Shown: positions 1-9,766, counted from the first letter of the stretch. The stretch is 64,000 nucleotides of DNA from Brevundimonas mediterranea (GCF_011064825.1 NZ_CP048751.1:3100001-3164000); one strand, 5' to 3'. Made by a program: numbers and translations. Notes: generated by a model not told the origin, from the sequence alone.

Positions 1-1341
1 CGGCGAACGGAAGTTCTCGGCGCGGGCGTAGCCGACATAGGTTTCGGGCGAACCGAGCTGGTCCATGGCGGCGGCGGCCTCGGCGCCCTGGGCCTGGACC
101 TGGACCACGTCGGCGGCGACATCGGCGGCCCCGGCCTCCTTGAGCAGTTGCTGGATGACCCGTTCCGAGCCCTCATAGTCGCCCTCGCCGAAATGGTGGT
201 GGCGGATGCGGCCCTGGGCGTCGATGAAATAATGGGCGGGCCAGTACTGGTTCTTGAAGGCGCGCCAGATGGCGAAGTCGTTGTCCATGGCGACCGGATA
301 GTCGACGCCCAGGCGGCGGACGGCGTCGCGGACGTTGGCCTCCGACTTCTCGAAGGCGAATTCGGGCGTATGGACGCCGATCACGACCAGGCCCTGATCC
401 TTGTACTTTTCGGCCCAGGCGCGGACGTAGGGCAGGGCGCGCAGGCAGTTGATGCAGGAGTAGGTCCAGAAATCGACCACCACCACCTTGCCGCGCAGCT
501 GTTGCGGCGTCAGGGGCGGGGAGTTGATCCAGGTGGTGGCGCCGGTCAGGGGCGGCATGTTCCCCTCGACCGGCAGATTGGCCAGATCCGTCGGCGCCGC
601 GTTCATCGGCGCGCCGCGACCGATGCCGCTCAGCAGCGCCTGTTCCAGACGGCCGGTGCTTCCGGCCGAAATCCGGGTCAGCAGGCCCGTGTCCAGGCCC
701 AGACCGATGGCGACCACGCCGATCAGCACCAAGGCGCCCAGGCCGCGCCGCACCCATTCGCCGAGGCCCAGCGCGCCCTTCATGGCCTTGAACACCCGTC
801 CGCCCACCAGCAGGGCCAAGGCCAGGGAGGTGGCGGCGCCCGCCGCATAGGCCAGCAGCAGAACGGTCGAGCCGACGCCTGCGCCCTGCAAGGCGGCGCC
901 GGTCAGGATCACGCCCAGTATGGGGCCTGCGCAGGGCGCCCACAGCAGGCCGGTGGCCACGCCCAGCAACAGGGAGGCGCGGACGTCGCCCTGGTCTGCG
1001 GAGCGGCGCTCGACGCGATCGGTCAGCCAGGAACCGGCCGCCACGAAGGGTCGCATCAGCCGGTCGCCGATGGAGGGCACGAGCAGGCTGAGGCCCAGGA
1101 CGGCCATGACCGCAAGCGCGATCCAGCGACCGACCTCATTGGCGCGCACGGCCCAGCCGCCGCCCAGGGCCGCCAGGGTCGCAACCCCGGCGAAGGTGAC
1201 GGCCATGCCGACCAGCAGGGGCAGGCCGTTGCGCACGAACGGCCGACCGGCGCGGGCGAAGACGAAGGGCAGGACCGGCAGGATACAGGGGCTGACGATG
1301 GTCAGGGCGCCAGCGAGATAGGAGAGCAGGAACAGGATCAT
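1..1341 (-). CDS. DipZ-like cytochrome c biogenesis / thioredoxin fusion protein (3' end outside window)
   Basis: The frame is open from an ATG at 1341 to the window edge, giving 447 codons without a stop. The N-terminal ~220 residues are a CcdA/DsbD-type membrane domain with several hydrophobic helices and the paired cysteines of this family, in VSPCILP near residue 19 and APCAGP near residue 136. A periplasmic thioredoxin-like domain follows, with the redox motif CINC near residue 297 in the context VVDFWTYSCINCLRALP. The family passes electrons across the inner membrane to reduce periplasmic disulfides. The fusion of CcdA and thioredoxin domains matches mycobacterial DipZ. It is divergent from parC with a 149-bp gap. 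The exact substrate cannot be told from sequence. Confidence 0.88.
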   Translation of the reverse strand, partial: MILFLLSYLAGALTIVSPCILPVLPFVFARAGRPFVRNGLPLLVGMAVTFAGVATLAALGGGWAVRANEVGRWIALAVMAVLGLSLLVPSIGDRLMRPFVAAGSWLTDRVERRSADQGDVRASLLLGVATGLLWAPCAGPILGVILTGAALQGAGVGSTVLLLAYAAGAATSLALALLVGGRVFKAMKGALGLGEWVRRGLGALVLIGVVAIGLGLDTGLLTRISAGSTGRLEQALLSGIGRGAPMNAAPTDLANLPVEGNMPPLTGATTWINSPPLTPQQLRGKVVVVDFWTYSCINCLRALPYVRAWAEKYKDQGLVVIGVHTPEFAFEKSEANVRDAVRRLGVDYPVAMDNDFAIWRAFKNQYWPAHYFIDAQGRIRHHHFGEGDYEGSERVIQQLLKEAGAADVAADVVQVQAQGAEAAAAMDQLGSPETYVGYARAENFRSP

Positions 1342-1490
1342 GAAGGCGGGCCTGACGTGACGGGCGTCACTCACATACGAAGCCGGGAGGCGTTCGGTTA
1401 CCCTTCGGCGTACGATCTCCCACAGATAGACGCCCTGTCCCTGCTCGAACGGGCTAGACTTCGCGCTTCCGATCCCCGATTCGCTGGCCC

Positions 1491-3704
1491 ATGACGATCC
1501 ACGCTCCGCCGCCGGAAGGCGGCCGTATCATCGACGAGCCGATGGAGACGGCCCTCAGCCGTCGCTATCTGGCCTACGCCCTGTCGACCATCACCAACCG
1601 CGCCCTTCCCGATGTTCGGGACGGGTTCAAGCCCGTGCACCGGCGCATCCTGTACGCCATGCACCAGATGCGGCTGAACCCGCAGGCGGCGGCGCGCAAA
1701 TGCGCCAAGGTCGTCGGCGAGGTCATGGGCGGATACCACCCGCACGGCGACGCCTCGATCTATGAAGCCCTGGTGCGTCTGGCCCAGGATTTCGCCCAGC
1801 GCTATCCGCTGGTCGACGGCCAGGGGAACTTCGGCAATATCGACGGCGATAGCGCCGCGGCCATGCGCTACACCGAGTGCAAGCTGACGCCGGCGGCCGT
1901 GCTGCTGCTGGACGGGATCGATCAGGACTCGGTCGATTTCCGCGCCACCTACGACGATCAGGACGAGGAGCCGGTGGTTCTGCCGGCCGGTTTCCCCAAC
2001 CTGCTGGCCAACGGCTCGTCCGGCATCGCCGTGGGCATGGCGACGTCGATTCCGCCGCACAATGTCGGCGAACTGATCGACGCCTGCCAGATGCTGCTGG
2101 ACCGGCCCGAGGCGACGACGGCTGAACTGGTGCAACTGGTCCCCGGACCCGACTTCCCGACCGGCGGGGTCGCCGTGGAGGGCCACGCTTCGATCCTGGA
2201 CGCCTATGAGACGGGCCGGGGCGGGGTGCGGCTGCGGGCGCGCTGGGAGACCGAGGACCTGGGGCGCGGCGTGTGGCGGATCATCGTCACCGAGATGCCG
2301 TACCAGGTGCAGAAGTCGCGCCTGATCGAGGCGCTGGCGGACCTGATCGAGCACAAGAAGGCGCCCCTGCTGGGCGACGTGCGCGACGAGTCGGCCGAGG
2401 ACATCCGCCTGATCCTTGAGCCCAAGAACCGCACCATCGAGCCCGAGATGCTGATGGAGAGCCTGTTCAAGCTGTCGGATCTGGAAGTGCGCTTCCCGAT
2501 CAACATGAACGTGCTGGATGCAGACGGCACCCCGCGGGTCATGGGGCTGAAGGCCTGCCTGAGGGCCTTCCTGGATCACCGCCGCGAGGTTCTGAACCGC
2601 CGGTCGCAATGGCGGATCGCACGGGTCGAGAAGCGGCTGCACCTGCTGGAAGGCCTGCGCATCGTCTTCCTCAACATCGACGAGGTGATCCGCATCGTTC
2701 GCGAAGAGGAACAGCCCAAGGCCGTCCTGATCGCGCGGTTCGGCCTGACCGAGGTCCAGGCCGACTTCATCCTCGACACCCGGCTGCGTCAGCTGGCGCG
2801 TCTGGAAGAGATGACGATCGAGAAGGAGTTCAAGGCGCTGTCGGAAGAACTGGCGCACCTGCAGGCCCTGACGTCTTCGGAAGGCAAGCAGTGGAAGGCC
2901 ATCTCCAAGGAGCTGGAGGCTGTGCGCAAGGCCCTGATCTCGCCGCGCCGGACGACCATCGCCGACGCCGTCGACACCTCGGCCTTCGTCGCGCCCGAGG
3001 CTTTTATTCCCCGCGAGGCCATCACCGTCATCCTGTCAGAGCGCGGCTGGATCCGCGCCGCCAAGGGCAAGGTGGAGGATCCGTCGGAGCTGAAGTTCAA
3101 GGAAGGCGACCAACTGGCCTATCTGGTTCCGGCCTATACGACCGACAAGCTGCTGGTGGGCGCCTCCGATGGGCGGATCTTCACCATCGGGGCCGACAAG
3201 CTGGCGTCCGGTCGCGGGCATGGCGAGCCGCTGCGCCTGATGATCGATCTGGACGAGAAGGCCGAGATCATCAACGTCCTGGCGCACCAGCCGGGCGGGA
3301 AGCTGCTGATCGCGTCGAAGGCCGGCTATGGCTTCATCGCGCCGGAAGACGACACCCTGGCCCAGAAGCGGGGCGGCAAACAGGTGCTGAACGGCGACAT
3401 GCTGGCCATGCTGCGCATCCCGCAGACGCCGACGGCCGACCATGTCGCGACCATCGGCGAGAACATCAAGACCCTGATCTTCCCGCTGGACGAACTGCCC
3501 GAGATGGGGCGCGGCAAGGGGGTGCGGCTGCAGAATTTCAAACAGGGCGGTCTGGCCGACGTCACCGTGTTCAACGCCGAACAGGGGCCGGAATGGGCCG
3601 ACGGTGGCGGACGCCGCCGCAACTGGCCCGACTGGAAGGACTGGCTGGGCAAGCGCGCCGGCGCCGGCCGTCAGGGGCCGCGAGGCCTGAGGAAGTTCAG
3701 GTAG
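1491..3704 (+). CDS. parC: DNA topoisomerase IV subunit A
   Basis: This 737-residue protein is the breakage-rejoining subunit of topoisomerase IV, which unlinks daughter chromosomes. The catalytic tyrosine is in AAAMRYTEC (Tyr127), after the winged-helix motif [11 protein letters not shown] and the [10 protein letters not shown] segment. C-terminal beta-propeller blades follow from about residue 500. The residue aligned with the quinolone-contacting Ser80 of E. coli ParC is Ala88 (HGDAS). An [19 protein letters not shown] start and the YPLVDG context favour ParC over GyrA. The partner parE is about 14 kb away on the other strand, so the two are not an operon. The start has no obvious ribosome binding site; a GCTAGACT element at 1451-1458 could be a -10 for a short leader. 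Confidence 0.95.
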   Translation: MTIHAPPPEGGRIIDEPMETALSRRYLAYALSTITNRALPDVRDGFKPVHRRILYAMHQMRLNPQAAARKCAKVVGEVMGGYHPHGDASIYEALVRLAQDFAQRYPLVDGQGNFGNIDGDSAAAMRYTECKLTPAAVLLLDGIDQDSVDFRATYDDQDEEPVVLPAGFPNLLANGSSGIAVGMATSIPPHNVGELIDACQMLLDRPEATTAELVQLVPGPDFPTGGVAVEGHASILDAYETGRGGVRLRARWETEDLGRGVWRIIVTEMPYQVQKSRLIEALADLIEHKKAPLLGDVRDESAEDIRLILEPKNRTIEPEMLMESLFKLSDLEVRFPINMNVLDADGTPRVMGLKACLRAFLDHRREVLNRRSQWRIARVEKRLHLLEGLRIVFLNIDEVIRIVREEEQPKAVLIARFGLTEVQADFILDTRLRQLARLEEMTIEKEFKALSEELAHLQALTSSEGKQWKAISKELEAVRKALISPRRTTIADAVDTSAFVAPEAFIPREAITVILSERGWIRAAKGKVEDPSELKFKEGDQLAYLVPAYTTDKLLVGASDGRIFTIGADKLASGRGHGEPLRLMIDLDEKAEIINVLAHQPGGKLLIASKAGYGFIAPEDDTLAQKRGGKQVLNGDMLAMLRIPQTPTADHVATIGENIKTLIFPLDELPEMGRGKGVRLQNFKQGGLADVTVFNAEQGPEWADGGGRRRNWPDWKDWLGKRAGAGRQGPRGLRKFR

Positions 3705-3710
3705 AGTTGG

Positions 3711-3870
3711 CCTCTCCCTCCCCCTGCGGGGGGAGGGGGCGGAGGCGTAGCCGAAGCCGGGCGGGAAGGGCCGGGCGATACTTCGCTGTTGCTCCGTTGG
3801 TGCGCTGCTGCCGTGCCGCTCCCACCCCGTCGCTGCGCGACGCCCCTCCCCGGACGGGGAGGGAGAGGCG
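3711..3870. repeat. Intergenic inverted-repeat element, ~160 bp
   Basis: The element begins with CCTCTCCCTCCCC and ends with its exact reverse complement GGGGAGGGAGAGG, a 13-bp terminal inverted repeat. Each end also folds on itself: CCCTCCCCC with GGGGGGAGGG, and CCCCTCCCC with GGGGAGGG. It fills the gap between the convergent genes parC and bpt and carries no convincing gene. It resembles the repeat at 16481-16634 in composition (CTCCC/GGGAG ends). Confidence 0.7.
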
Positions 3871-3876
3871 GTTCGC

Positions 3877-4614
3877 CTAGTCCTGCAGCCGCGCCCAGCC
3901 GAGCTTGCCCAGCACTTCCATCGGGCGAAAGCCCGACTTGTAGTCCATCTTGTCGGAGCCCTGGACCCAGTAGCCCAGATAGACGAAGGGCAGGCCGACC
4001 TGGGCCGCCTGGCGGATGTGATCGAGAATGGCGAACCGGCCCAGGCTGCGGCGCTCCATCGTCGGATCATAGAAGCTGTAGACCATCGACAGACCGTCCT
4101 TCAGCAGGTCGGTCAGGGTGACGGCGACCAGATCGCCCGGTCCGCCGTCGGTCGAGGCCAGGCGATATTCGATCAGATGGGTGCGAACCGTCGTGTCCTC
4201 GACCATGGCGACATAGTCGAGCCAGCCCATGTCGCTCATGCCGCCGGTCGGGTGGCGGGTGGTCAGATAGCGGCGCAGCAGCTGGAACTGTTCGGTCGTG
4301 GCCTCGGCCTCGACCAGGCTGCGCGACAGATCCGCGTTGCGGGTCAGAACCTTGCGCTGCGACCGGGTGAAGGCGAACTCGGGCACGGGCAGGCGGACCG
4401 AAACACAGGCGTCACAGGCTTCGCAGGCCGGGCGATAGGCGATGTTCTGACTACGGCGAAAACCGGCGATGGTCAGTTCGTCATTGACGTGGGCGCCGTC
4501 CGAAAAGGGCAGGTTGGCGAAGACCTTGCGCTCGGTCTTGCCGGGCAGATAGGGACACGGCGCGACCGAGGTCATGAAGAACCGGAGCTGTCGTGTCGGA
4601 ACATGCTGCGTCAC
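3877..4614 (-). CDS. bpt: Aspartate/glutamate leucyltransferase (N-end rule)
   Basis: The 245-residue protein matches the bacterial aminoacyl-tRNA--protein transferase family that adds Leu from Leu-tRNA to N-terminal Asp or Glu, marking proteins for ClpAPS. Family features are CPYLPGKTERKVFANL near residue 20, a cysteine cluster CEACDACVSVR (about residues 63-72), GMSDMGWLDY, and the C-terminal GYWVQGSDKMDYKSGFRP block. Length is normal for the family. It points toward parC across the repeat element. No regulatory site is evident upstream. Confidence 0.93.
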   Translation of the reverse strand: MTQHVPTRQLRFFMTSVAPCPYLPGKTERKVFANLPFSDGAHVNDELTIAGFRRSQNIAYRPACEACDACVSVRLPVPEFAFTRSQRKVLTRNADLSRSLVEAEATTEQFQLLRRYLTTRHPTGGMSDMGWLDYVAMVEDTTVRTHLIEYRLASTDGGPGDLVAVTLTDLLKDGLSMVYSFYDPTMERRSLGRFAILDHIRQAAQVGLPFVYLGYWVQGSDKMDYKSGFRPMEVLGKLGWARLQD

Positions 4615-4728
4615 GGCGCTAGATCCGCACCCGATCTTGCCGAGAGTGTGACGGTCGAAGGCTCATTCGTGGATTTGGCGTCATTCCTCGCCGGGCCGCA
4701 AGCGCGTTCGCGCCACAGCCGAGCGGGA

Positions 4729-5628
4729 TCACAGCGAGGTGTCCATCGGCAGGACCGGCGCCTCGCGCAGCAGGACGATGGCGATGCGGCGGTTGCCGGC
4801 CAGGGTCGGGTCGTCGGGATAGAGGGGGTCCGAACCCGCTTTGCCGGCGACGGAATAGACCCGGTCGGCGTCCACGCCGGCGCTCTGAAGCACCAGACGC
4901 GAGCCGTTGGCCCGTTCCGAGGACAGGGTCCAGTCGGCCGGACCGCTGGCGCGATTGGAGCCGGGCGTGGCGCTGGTGTGGCCGGTGATGGAGATGCGGT
5001 TCGGCAGTTGGTTGATGACTTTGGCCACGGCGCGCAGCAGGACCTGAGCCCGGGCGTTCGGCCGGGCCGAGTTGTTGTCGAACATCGAGCGGCCCTCCTG
5101 ATCGACCAACTGGATGCGCAGGCCCTCGGGCGTCTGATCGACGATCAGCTGTTTCGACAGCTCGGCCAGTTCCGGCATCGACTGCATGGCCTGACGCAGG
5201 GATTCGGCGGCGCTGGCGAACTCCGCCGCCTCGCGCTTCTGGATCTCGGCCTGGAGCGCGGCCTCGCTGGCCGATGCGAGATTGGTGCTGGATCCGGCGG
5301 TCGTGGCGTCGGCCGGGGCCTCGGGCGCGAGTTGCTCAAGCACCGACTGGGATCCGGAGCTCTTGGGGCCGTCGTCGCCCAGGGCCGTGCCGCCCAGTAT
5401 GCCGCCCGATCCGGAGGTGGTTTCGGAAACGCTGGCCGGAGCGAAATACTCGGCTATGCCTTTCTTCTGCTCCGGATCGGTCGTGTTGATCAGCCACATC
5501 AGCAGGAAGAATGCCATCATGGCGGTCACGAAGTCCGCATAGGCCACCTTCCAGGCGCCGCCATGGTGGCCGCCGCCGGAGACCTTCTTGACCTTCTTGA
5601 TGAGGATCGGACGATCGCTCACGGACAT
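4729..5628 (-). CDS. motB: Flagellar motor stator protein MotB
   Basis: The 299-residue protein has one N-terminal transmembrane helix with the proton-path aspartate in WKVAYADFVTAMMAFFLLMW. A linker rich in Ser, Gly and Ala follows, then an OmpA/MotB peptidoglycan-binding domain with ITGHTSATPGS and LSSERANGSRLVLQ. MotB anchors the MotA/B stator to the cell wall. I chose the ATG at 5628 (MSVSDRP) rather than one 69 bp upstream, because the protein then begins as MotB usually does. motA is not next to it. A CtrA-like site lies 45-59 bp upstream. Confidence 0.93.
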   Translation of the reverse strand: MSVSDRPILIKKVKKVSGGGHHGGAWKVAYADFVTAMMAFFLLMWLINTTDPEQKKGIAEYFAPASVSETTSGSGGILGGTALGDDGPKSSGSQSVLEQLAPEAPADATTAGSSTNLASASEAALQAEIQKREAAEFASAAESLRQAMQSMPELAELSKQLIVDQTPEGLRIQLVDQEGRSMFDNNSARPNARAQVLLRAVAKVINQLPNRISITGHTSATPGSNRASGPADWTLSSERANGSRLVLQSAGVDADRVYSVAGKAGSDPLYPDDPTLAGNRRIAIVLLREAPVLPMDTSL

Positions 5629-5672
5629 GGACGCACCCCGGGAATTTACTGTCCCAATGTGGGGCGCCGAGG

Positions 5673-5687
5673 TTAACCGGGCGTTGA
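5673..5687 (-). promoter_or_regulatory. CtrA-like half-degenerate site upstream of motB
   Basis: Read toward motB the sequence is TCAA-N7-TTAAC, one mismatch from the full CtrA consensus TTAA-N7-TTAAC. It lies in the 128-bp gap between motB and the divergent dehydrogenase gene. Motility genes are established CtrA targets in Caulobacter. The site is short, so this is suggestive only. Confidence 0.3.
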
Positions 5688-5756
5688 TCCGCGCCACAGC
5701 GGCTTGAACCCCCGCTCGACCCGGCCTAGTCCGTGCCCTGAAACAGGGAGCCTGTC

Positions 5757-6617
5757 ATGAAGATCGCATTCGCCGGCCTGGGCGTCATGGGCGCCCCGAT
5801 GGCGCGTCACCTGGTGCAGGCCGGCCATGATGTCGTCGGCTTCAACCGCACCATATCCAAGGCGCAGGCCTGGGCCGAGGCGACGGGCGGCCGTTTCACG
5901 AAGACGGTGGCCGAGGCGGCGCAGGGCGTCGATCTGTTCATCCTGTGCGTCGGCAATGACGACGACGTGCGCGCCGTCGTGACCGAGGGGCTGCCGCATC
6001 TGGCTGAAGGCGCTGTGATCGTTGATCATACGACGACGTCGGCGAAGGTGGCGCGCGAGATGGCGGCGTTGGCCGAAGGGCAGGGGCGGCGCTTCGTCGA
6101 CGCCCCGGTGTCGGGCGGCCAGGCGGGCGCCGAGAACGGCCAGCTCAGCGTCATGGCGGGCGGCGACGCCGGGGCTCTGGCCAAGGCGGAACCGGCGCTC
6201 CAGGCCTATTCCAAGGCGATCAAGCATATGGGGGCGGCCGGATCGGGCCAACTGACCAAGATGGTCAATCAGATCGCCATCGCCGGGGTGGTCCAAGGCC
6301 TGGCCGAGGCGGTGCATTTCGCTCAGGTCGCGGGCCTGGACACCGACGCCGCCTTTGACGCCGTCTCCAAGGGCGCGGCCCAGAGCTGGCAGATGGACAA
6401 CCGCTGGAAGACGGCGGCCAGGGGCGAGTTCGAATTCGGCTTCGCCGTCGACTGGATGCGCAAGGATCTGGGCCTGGTGCTGGACGAGGCCCGGTCGAAC
6501 GGCGCGCGTCTGGCCCTTACGGCTTTGGTCGATCAGTTCTACGCCGAGGTCCAGGCCATGGGCGGAAATCGCTGGGACACCTCCAGCCTGGCGGCGCGAC
6601 TTCAGTCGAAGGACTGA
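5757..6617 (+). CDS. NAD(P)-dependent beta-hydroxyacid dehydrogenase (3-hydroxyisobutyrate dehydrogenase family)
   Basis: The 286-residue enzyme begins with the Rossmann motif GLGVMGAPMARHLVQAG. It has the family substrate motif DAPVSGGQAGAENGQLSVMAGG near residue 120 and the catalytic lysine in GSGQLTKMVNQI near residue 171. Members oxidise 3-hydroxyisobutyrate or reduce tartronate semialdehyde or related semialdehydes; the substrate is not decided here. An AGGGAG ribosome binding site precedes the ATG. The gene is monocistronic, divergent from motB and convergent with the oligopeptidase. Confidence 0.88.
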   Translation: MKIAFAGLGVMGAPMARHLVQAGHDVVGFNRTISKAQAWAEATGGRFTKTVAEAAQGVDLFILCVGNDDDVRAVVTEGLPHLAEGAVIVDHTTTSAKVAREMAALAEGQGRRFVDAPVSGGQAGAENGQLSVMAGGDAGALAKAEPALQAYSKAIKHMGAAGSGQLTKMVNQIAIAGVVQGLAEAVHFAQVAGLDTDAAFDAVSKGAAQSWQMDNRWKTAARGEFEFGFAVDWMRKDLGLVLDEARSNGARLALTALVDQFYAEVQAMGGNRWDTSSLAARLQSKD

Positions 6618-6640
6618 AGTCGCGCAAGGGAAGTGGCGGA

Positions 6641-8863
6641 TCAGGCCGCTTCCCAGCCCTTTTCGACGGCCCAGACGGCGAAGGCGTAGTCGTGGGCGAC
6701 CTCTTTCAGATAGTCGAACCGACCGGCGGCGCCGCCGTGTCCCGCCTCCATGTTGATCTTCAGCAGCACAGGCTTGCCCGAGGTCGTCGCCGGACGCAGC
6801 TTGGCGACCCATTTTTCAGGCTCCCAATAGGTCACGCGGGGATCGGACAGGCCGCCGGTCGCCAGGACGGCCGGATAGGCCTTCGGCCCCACCTGATCAT
6901 AGGGGCTGTAGCTCATCATATAGTCGTAGGCCTCCGGGTCCTCGATCGGATTGCCCCATTCGGGCCATTCCGGCGGCGTCAGCGGCAGGGAGACATCGCT
7001 CATGGTGTTGATCACGTCGACGAAGGGCACCTGGCCCATGACGCCGGCCCACAGGTCGGGCCGCATGTTGTTGACCGCGCCCATCAGCAGGCCGCCGGCC
7101 GAACCGCCCTGGGCGACGATGTGTCCGGCGGTCGCGTATTTCCGGTCGATCAGGTGTTCGGCGGCGGCGATGAAGTCGGTGAAGGTGTTCTTCTTCGTCA
7201 TCCGGCGGGCGTCCAGGAACCAGCCCCAGCCCTTGTCCGAGCCGCCCCGGATATGGGCGATGGCGTAGATCCAGCCGCGATCGACCAGCGACAGCCGGTT
7301 GGTGGAGAAGCTGGCCGGCATGGGGATGCCGTAGGAGCCGTAGCCGTAGAGCAGCAGGGGCGCCGAACCGTCCACCGGCGTGGATTTTCGACGCAGCACC
7401 GTGACCGGCACCAGCTGTCCGTCCGAAGCGGGGGCGTTCAGTCGCTCGACCACATAATCCGCAATATTGTGGCCCGACGGAATCTGCTGCGTCTTGCGCA
7501 GGGTCCGCTCGCGCGTCGCCATGTCGTAGTCGAAGGTCTGGGTCGGGGTGGACGGCGAATTGTAGCTGTATCGTGTGTGGGTCGTCTCGAACTCGGACGC
7601 GCCGGACAGCGACAGGGCGAAGGCGGGTTCATCGACGGCGATCTCGTGTTCGGCGCCGGCGCGGTCGCGGATGATGATCCGGGTGTTGGCGTCGGCCCGT
7701 TCCTGGCGAGCCAGGTGATCCATCGTCAGGTCCAGGCCTTCGATGAAGCGGCCGGGCGTGTGCGGCACCAGGTCGGTCCAGTGGGCCTTGGCCGGCGTTG
7801 CGGTCGGCGCCTGGACGATCTTGAAGTCGATGGCGTCGTCCGCATTGGTTCGGATCACCCAGCGGTCGCCCCAGTGATCGGCGTCGTAGCGGAGGGCCAC
7901 CACGCGGGGCTCAAGAATAACGGGTTCGGCCGTGGGCGTCGCGGCCGGAATGTAGCGCGCTTCCGACGTCTCCTGGTTCTGGATGCCGATGACGATGAAC
8001 TGGTCGTCGGCGGTGCGGCCGACGCCGATGAACATGCCGTCGTCGGCCTCTTCATAGACCAGGGTGGCTTCGCCGCCGCGCGCCGGGCGACGGAAGATCT
8101 TGTCCGGGCGACCGTTGTCGTCGCGATTGGTCCAGAAGATCCACTGGCTGTCGGGCGAGAAGACGAAGTCGCCGGTGGCGCTGTCGATCACGTCGGGCAG
8201 AACTTCGCCGGTCGCCAGGTCCTTGACGTAGATCTTGTGGACCTCGGAGCCCTGGGCGTCCTCGGCATAGGCGAACAGGCTGTGGTCCGGGCTGTGGCTC
8301 GCGGCCGACACTTCCGAATAGGCCTTGCCCTTGGCGAGTTCGTTGGCGTCCAGGAGCAGTTGAGGCGTGGGCGCGACGACGAAATTCTTCGTCACCGGCT
8401 GACCGTCCACCATCCACGCGCCCTGGCGTTCGACGCGCATGTAACGGGGATGCTGGTCGCCGGTGCGGTATTCGACGTAGTAGTTCCAATCGCCGTCCGG
8501 GGCCGGAACCGAGCTGTCGTCTTCCTTGATGCGACCGCGCATCTCGGCGAACATCGCCTGCTGCAGCGGCAGGGTGGAGGCCATCATGGCCTCGCGGTAG
8601 GCGTTCTCGGCCGTCAGATGTTCCTTGACCTCGGCCTTGATCAGGGTCGGGTCGCGCAGCACGGCCTGCCAGTTGTCGTCCTTCATCCAATGATAGTCGT
8701 CGGTCCGCGTGCGGCCCAGTTGTTCGATGACGACGGGGATCTTCTTGGCGACGGGGGGCTGGGGCATCGAGGGTCCGGTAGTCTGAGCGGGCTTGGCGAG
8801 GGCGGGGGTGGCGACCGCGACGGCGGTTGCGGCGGTCGAGACGATCAGTTGGCGACGGTTCAT
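6641..8863 (-). CDS. ptrB: S9 family oligopeptidase B-like serine peptidase, exported
   Basis: The 740-residue protein has an N-terminal seven-bladed propeller and a C-terminal alpha/beta hydrolase. The nucleophile is in GGSAGGLLMG (Ser near residue 588), with the acid in GGLSDPRV (near 673) and the base in MEAGHGG (near 707). These are the landmarks of prolyl oligopeptidase/oligopeptidase B, which cleaves short peptides after basic residues. The start MNRRQLIVSTAATAVAVATPALA looks like a signal peptide with an Arg pair, so it could use Tat or Sec; E. coli PtrB is cytosolic. The precise peptide preference is inferred from family resemblance. Confidence 0.9.
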   Translation of the reverse strand: MNRRQLIVSTAATAVAVATPALAKPAQTTGPSMPQPPVAKKIPVVIEQLGRTRTDDYHWMKDDNWQAVLRDPTLIKAEVKEHLTAENAYREAMMASTLPLQQAMFAEMRGRIKEDDSSVPAPDGDWNYYVEYRTGDQHPRYMRVERQGAWMVDGQPVTKNFVVAPTPQLLLDANELAKGKAYSEVSAASHSPDHSLFAYAEDAQGSEVHKIYVKDLATGEVLPDVIDSATGDFVFSPDSQWIFWTNRDDNGRPDKIFRRPARGGEATLVYEEADDGMFIGVGRTADDQFIVIGIQNQETSEARYIPAATPTAEPVILEPRVVALRYDADHWGDRWVIRTNADDAIDFKIVQAPTATPAKAHWTDLVPHTPGRFIEGLDLTMDHLARQERADANTRIIIRDRAGAEHEIAVDEPAFALSLSGASEFETTHTRYSYNSPSTPTQTFDYDMATRERTLRKTQQIPSGHNIADYVVERLNAPASDGQLVPVTVLRRKSTPVDGSAPLLLYGYGSYGIPMPASFSTNRLSLVDRGWIYAIAHIRGGSDKGWGWFLDARRMTKKNTFTDFIAAAEHLIDRKYATAGHIVAQGGSAGGLLMGAVNNMRPDLWAGVMGQVPFVDVINTMSDVSLPLTPPEWPEWGNPIEDPEAYDYMMSYSPYDQVGPKAYPAVLATGGLSDPRVTYWEPEKWVAKLRPATTSGKPVLLKINMEAGHGGAAGRFDYLKEVAHDYAFAVWAVEKGWEAA

Positions 8864-8952
8864 CGGCTAGGCCCCCTTATTCGGACCCGAACCTTGTGCG
8901 TGGCCCACGGCGGCGTCAAATGAAGAAAAGCCGGGGAAGGCGCTTTGCCTTG

Positions 8953-9756
8953 ATGTTCGACCTCCAGACCCTGCCGACGACCTCCGCCGAGGCGACGCAG
9001 ACCGTGTCGCGTTCGGCCAGAGACCTGACCGTGACCATGATCCGTGCGACGGTCCAGATCGACCAGCCGAACGGCGACGGCACGCGAACCGTGGGCGCGG
9101 GTTTTCTGTTGAATGCGCCCCGCGCGGACGGCACGCCGCGCACCGTCCTGGTCACCGCCGATCACGTGCTGAGCCGCATGCCCGACAGCGAGGCGCGGAT
9201 CGGATGGCGCGTCGAACTGCCGGACGGGGGATGGCGTTTCGATCCCCAGCCGCTGATCATTCGGGACGCAGAGTCTGACCCGCTATGGACCAAGCCGGGC
9301 GACCGCGACATTGCGGTCATGGAGATCAGCGCGCCGGCCGCCTTCGCCCGTGACGCCATTCCGATCGCATGGCTGGCGGACAGGGAGGCGTTCGACGCAG
9401 CCGCGGTCGGGCCGGGCGACGCTATGCGGACGCTGGGCTTTCCCCGGGGGCGGTCAGCCAACCGCGCCGGGTTTCCGATCCTGCGCGTCGGGCGGATCGC
9501 ATCCTGGCCGCTGACTCCGATCAGCGCCTTTCCGACCTTCCTGCTCGATCTGGCCGTCTTTCCGGGCGACTCGGGCGGACCGGTGTTCTGGACGCCGCCG
9601 ACGCAGGTGTCGCCGGTCCATCCGTGTGTCGCGGGGGTTCTGACCCAAGAAGTCATCGTCCAGGACGAACGTCTGAGGATCGGCGTGGTGGTCCACGCCG
9701 ACTATATCCGTGAGGCGGTGGACCTGCTGGACCAGAAGGCCGCGCCGGCGCCCTGA
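8953..9756 (+). CDS. Trypsin-like serine peptidase (S1 family), no signal peptide
   Basis: The 267-residue protein carries a full trypsin-type triad: His71 in VTADHVLSR, Asp119 in GDRDIAVMEI and Ser207 in FPGDSGGPVFW. I see no PDZ domain and no clear signal peptide from the ATG at 8953. Another ATG at 8920 adds a basic stretch and has no ribosome binding site, while GGGGAAGG precedes 8953 at a slightly long distance. The overall look is of an HtrA-related or V8-like protease domain alone. It is divergent from the oligopeptidase gene. Substrate and location are unknown. Confidence 0.8.
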   Translation: MFDLQTLPTTSAEATQTVSRSARDLTVTMIRATVQIDQPNGDGTRTVGAGFLLNAPRADGTPRTVLVTADHVLSRMPDSEARIGWRVELPDGGWRFDPQPLIIRDAESDPLWTKPGDRDIAVMEISAPAAFARDAIPIAWLADREAFDAAAVGPGDAMRTLGFPRGRSANRAGFPILRVGRIASWPLTPISAFPTFLLDLAVFPGDSGGPVFWTPPTQVSPVHPCVAGVLTQEVIVQDERLRIGVVVHADYIREAVDLLDQKAAPAP

Positions 9757-9766
9757 CGCCGCCGCC

